From Syntrophaceae bacterium UBA4810 (GTDB taxonomy: Bacteria; Desulfobacterota; Syntrophia; Syntrophales; Smithellaceae): a DNA stretch of 14,297 bases. Location of the stretch: NCBI GenBank assembly GCA_002402545.1, contig DHGA01000047.1, positions 509 through 14,805 on the forward strand. Direction: 5' to 3'. This document shows positions 13,976 to 14,297 of the stretch, piece after piece (the stretch's first letter is position 1; the number at the start of each line of letters is the position of its first letter). The position numbers were made by a program, and so were the translations under genes. Under the pieces are notes generated by a model. The model was given only the letters and a program-made list of their open reading frames with translations, ran no database searches and had not been told where the DNA came from.

Positions 13976-14297
13976 ATGCTGAAGAAATATGAAATATTGA
14001 GCGAGCAGGTTAACCCAACAAAAACACTGCTGGCCCGCGCGGTAATCAGCCGTTATTTGAACAGAACTAGTCTGACCCATTATTCGGAACTGTCCCGTCT
14101 TATCGGCTGTAAAGCTTTCGTCAAACATGAAAACCACAACCCTACCGGCTCATTTAAAATCCGGGGAGCCCTGAACTTCTTTCATCACATGTCGCAGGAA
14201 GAAGTGGACGCGGGCATTCTGGTGGCCACCCGCGGCAACCACGGTCTGGCCATGGCCTGGGCAGGTCAGTGGTTTCATGTGCCCTGCACGGTTGTCG
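13976..14297 (+). CDS. Threonine dehydratase-like PLP enzyme, 5' part only
   Basis: The first 107 residues of a fold-type II PLP enzyme, cut by the window end. Threonine dehydratases (IlvA, TdcB) convert threonine to 2-oxobutanoate and ammonia for isoleucine synthesis or catabolism. Visible are the Schiff-base lysine K61 in NPTGSFKIRGAL (55-66) and the phosphate-binding or substrate loop ATRGNHGLAMAWAG (84-97), both canonical for threonine/serine dehydratases. The N-terminal helix region (TKTLLARAVISRYLNRTSLTHYSELS in form) also fits. GGGAG (13964-13968) precedes the ATG by 7 bases. It follows waaA after 98 bases that include a GC-rich hairpin block. The missing C-terminus decides whether an ACT regulatory domain is present, so IlvA, TdcB and serine racemase-like enzymes remain open. 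Confidence 0.88.
   Translation, partial: MLKKYEILSEQVNPTKTLLARAVISRYLNRTSLTHYSELSRLIGCKAFVKHENHNPTGSFKIRGALNFFHHMSQEEVDAGILVATRGNHGLAMAWAGQWFHVPCTVV

Noticed and set aside
13865..14137. A 90-codon minus-strand frame across the waaA-dehydratase gap
   Set aside because: It covers the GC-rich hairpin block and the antisense of a well-supported dehydratase start, and matches no family.

Overview
This window looks like core chromosome of a Gram-negative bacterium. WaaA (Kdo transferase) implies an LPS outer membrane. The mix of housekeeping genes, an anaerobe-type 3-hydroxyacyl-CoA dehydrogenase, a GcvH/LipM pair and an unusually long HolA suggests a deltaproteobacterium (Desulfobacterota), possibly of the Syntrophales. 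That placement is inference from gene content and protein style; no rRNA is present to confirm it. I see no tRNA, rRNA, CRISPR array, transposase, integrase or phage gene, and no gene-free gap longer than 300 bases.

Layout. (1) 1-3693, plus strand: the end of a small unrecognised ORF, pepP (Xaa-Pro aminopeptidase), gcvH, a LipM-type octanoyltransferase, and hisC, closely spaced and probably one transcription unit. (2) 3694-6111, plus strand: a long hairpin plus T-run between hisC and rpsU, then rpsU (TTG start), a LOG-family nucleotide hydrolase-like gene and holA. (3) 6157-6678, minus strand: a YacP/NYN-type nuclease, convergent with holA. (4) 6679-8879, plus strand: a divergent control region with a perfect inverted repeat, then hbd and an FMN-dependent nitronate monooxygenase/FabK-like enzyme. 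(5) 8900-11759, plus strand: a polyprenyl-phosphate-sugar-synthase-like GT2 overlapping a large TMTC-like GT-C/TPR membrane protein. (6) 11756-12421, minus strand: rpe, convergent with and overlapping the TPR gene by 4 bp. (7) 12422-14297: a divergent promoter region, waaA on the plus strand, a GC-rich hairpin cluster, and the 5' part of a threonine dehydratase-like gene cut by the window end.

How the genes fit together. GcvH carries lipoate and the adjacent LipM-type enzyme probably loads it with the octanoyl precursor. The GT2 probably makes a lipid-linked sugar that the next gene, a multi-pass GT-C enzyme, transfers outside the cytoplasmic membrane. Hbd and the FabK/NMO-like flavoprotein may both act on acyl-CoA or acyl-type substrates. 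The remaining genes serve replication (holA), translation (rpsU), central carbon metabolism (rpe), LPS synthesis (waaA) and amino-acid metabolism (hisC, dehydratase).

I did not find a clearly new multi-gene system. The items most worth a second look are the attenuator-like hairpin before rpsU, the inverted repeat before hbd, the HolA insertion, the GT2/GT-C-TPR pair and the apparently leaderless waaA start.
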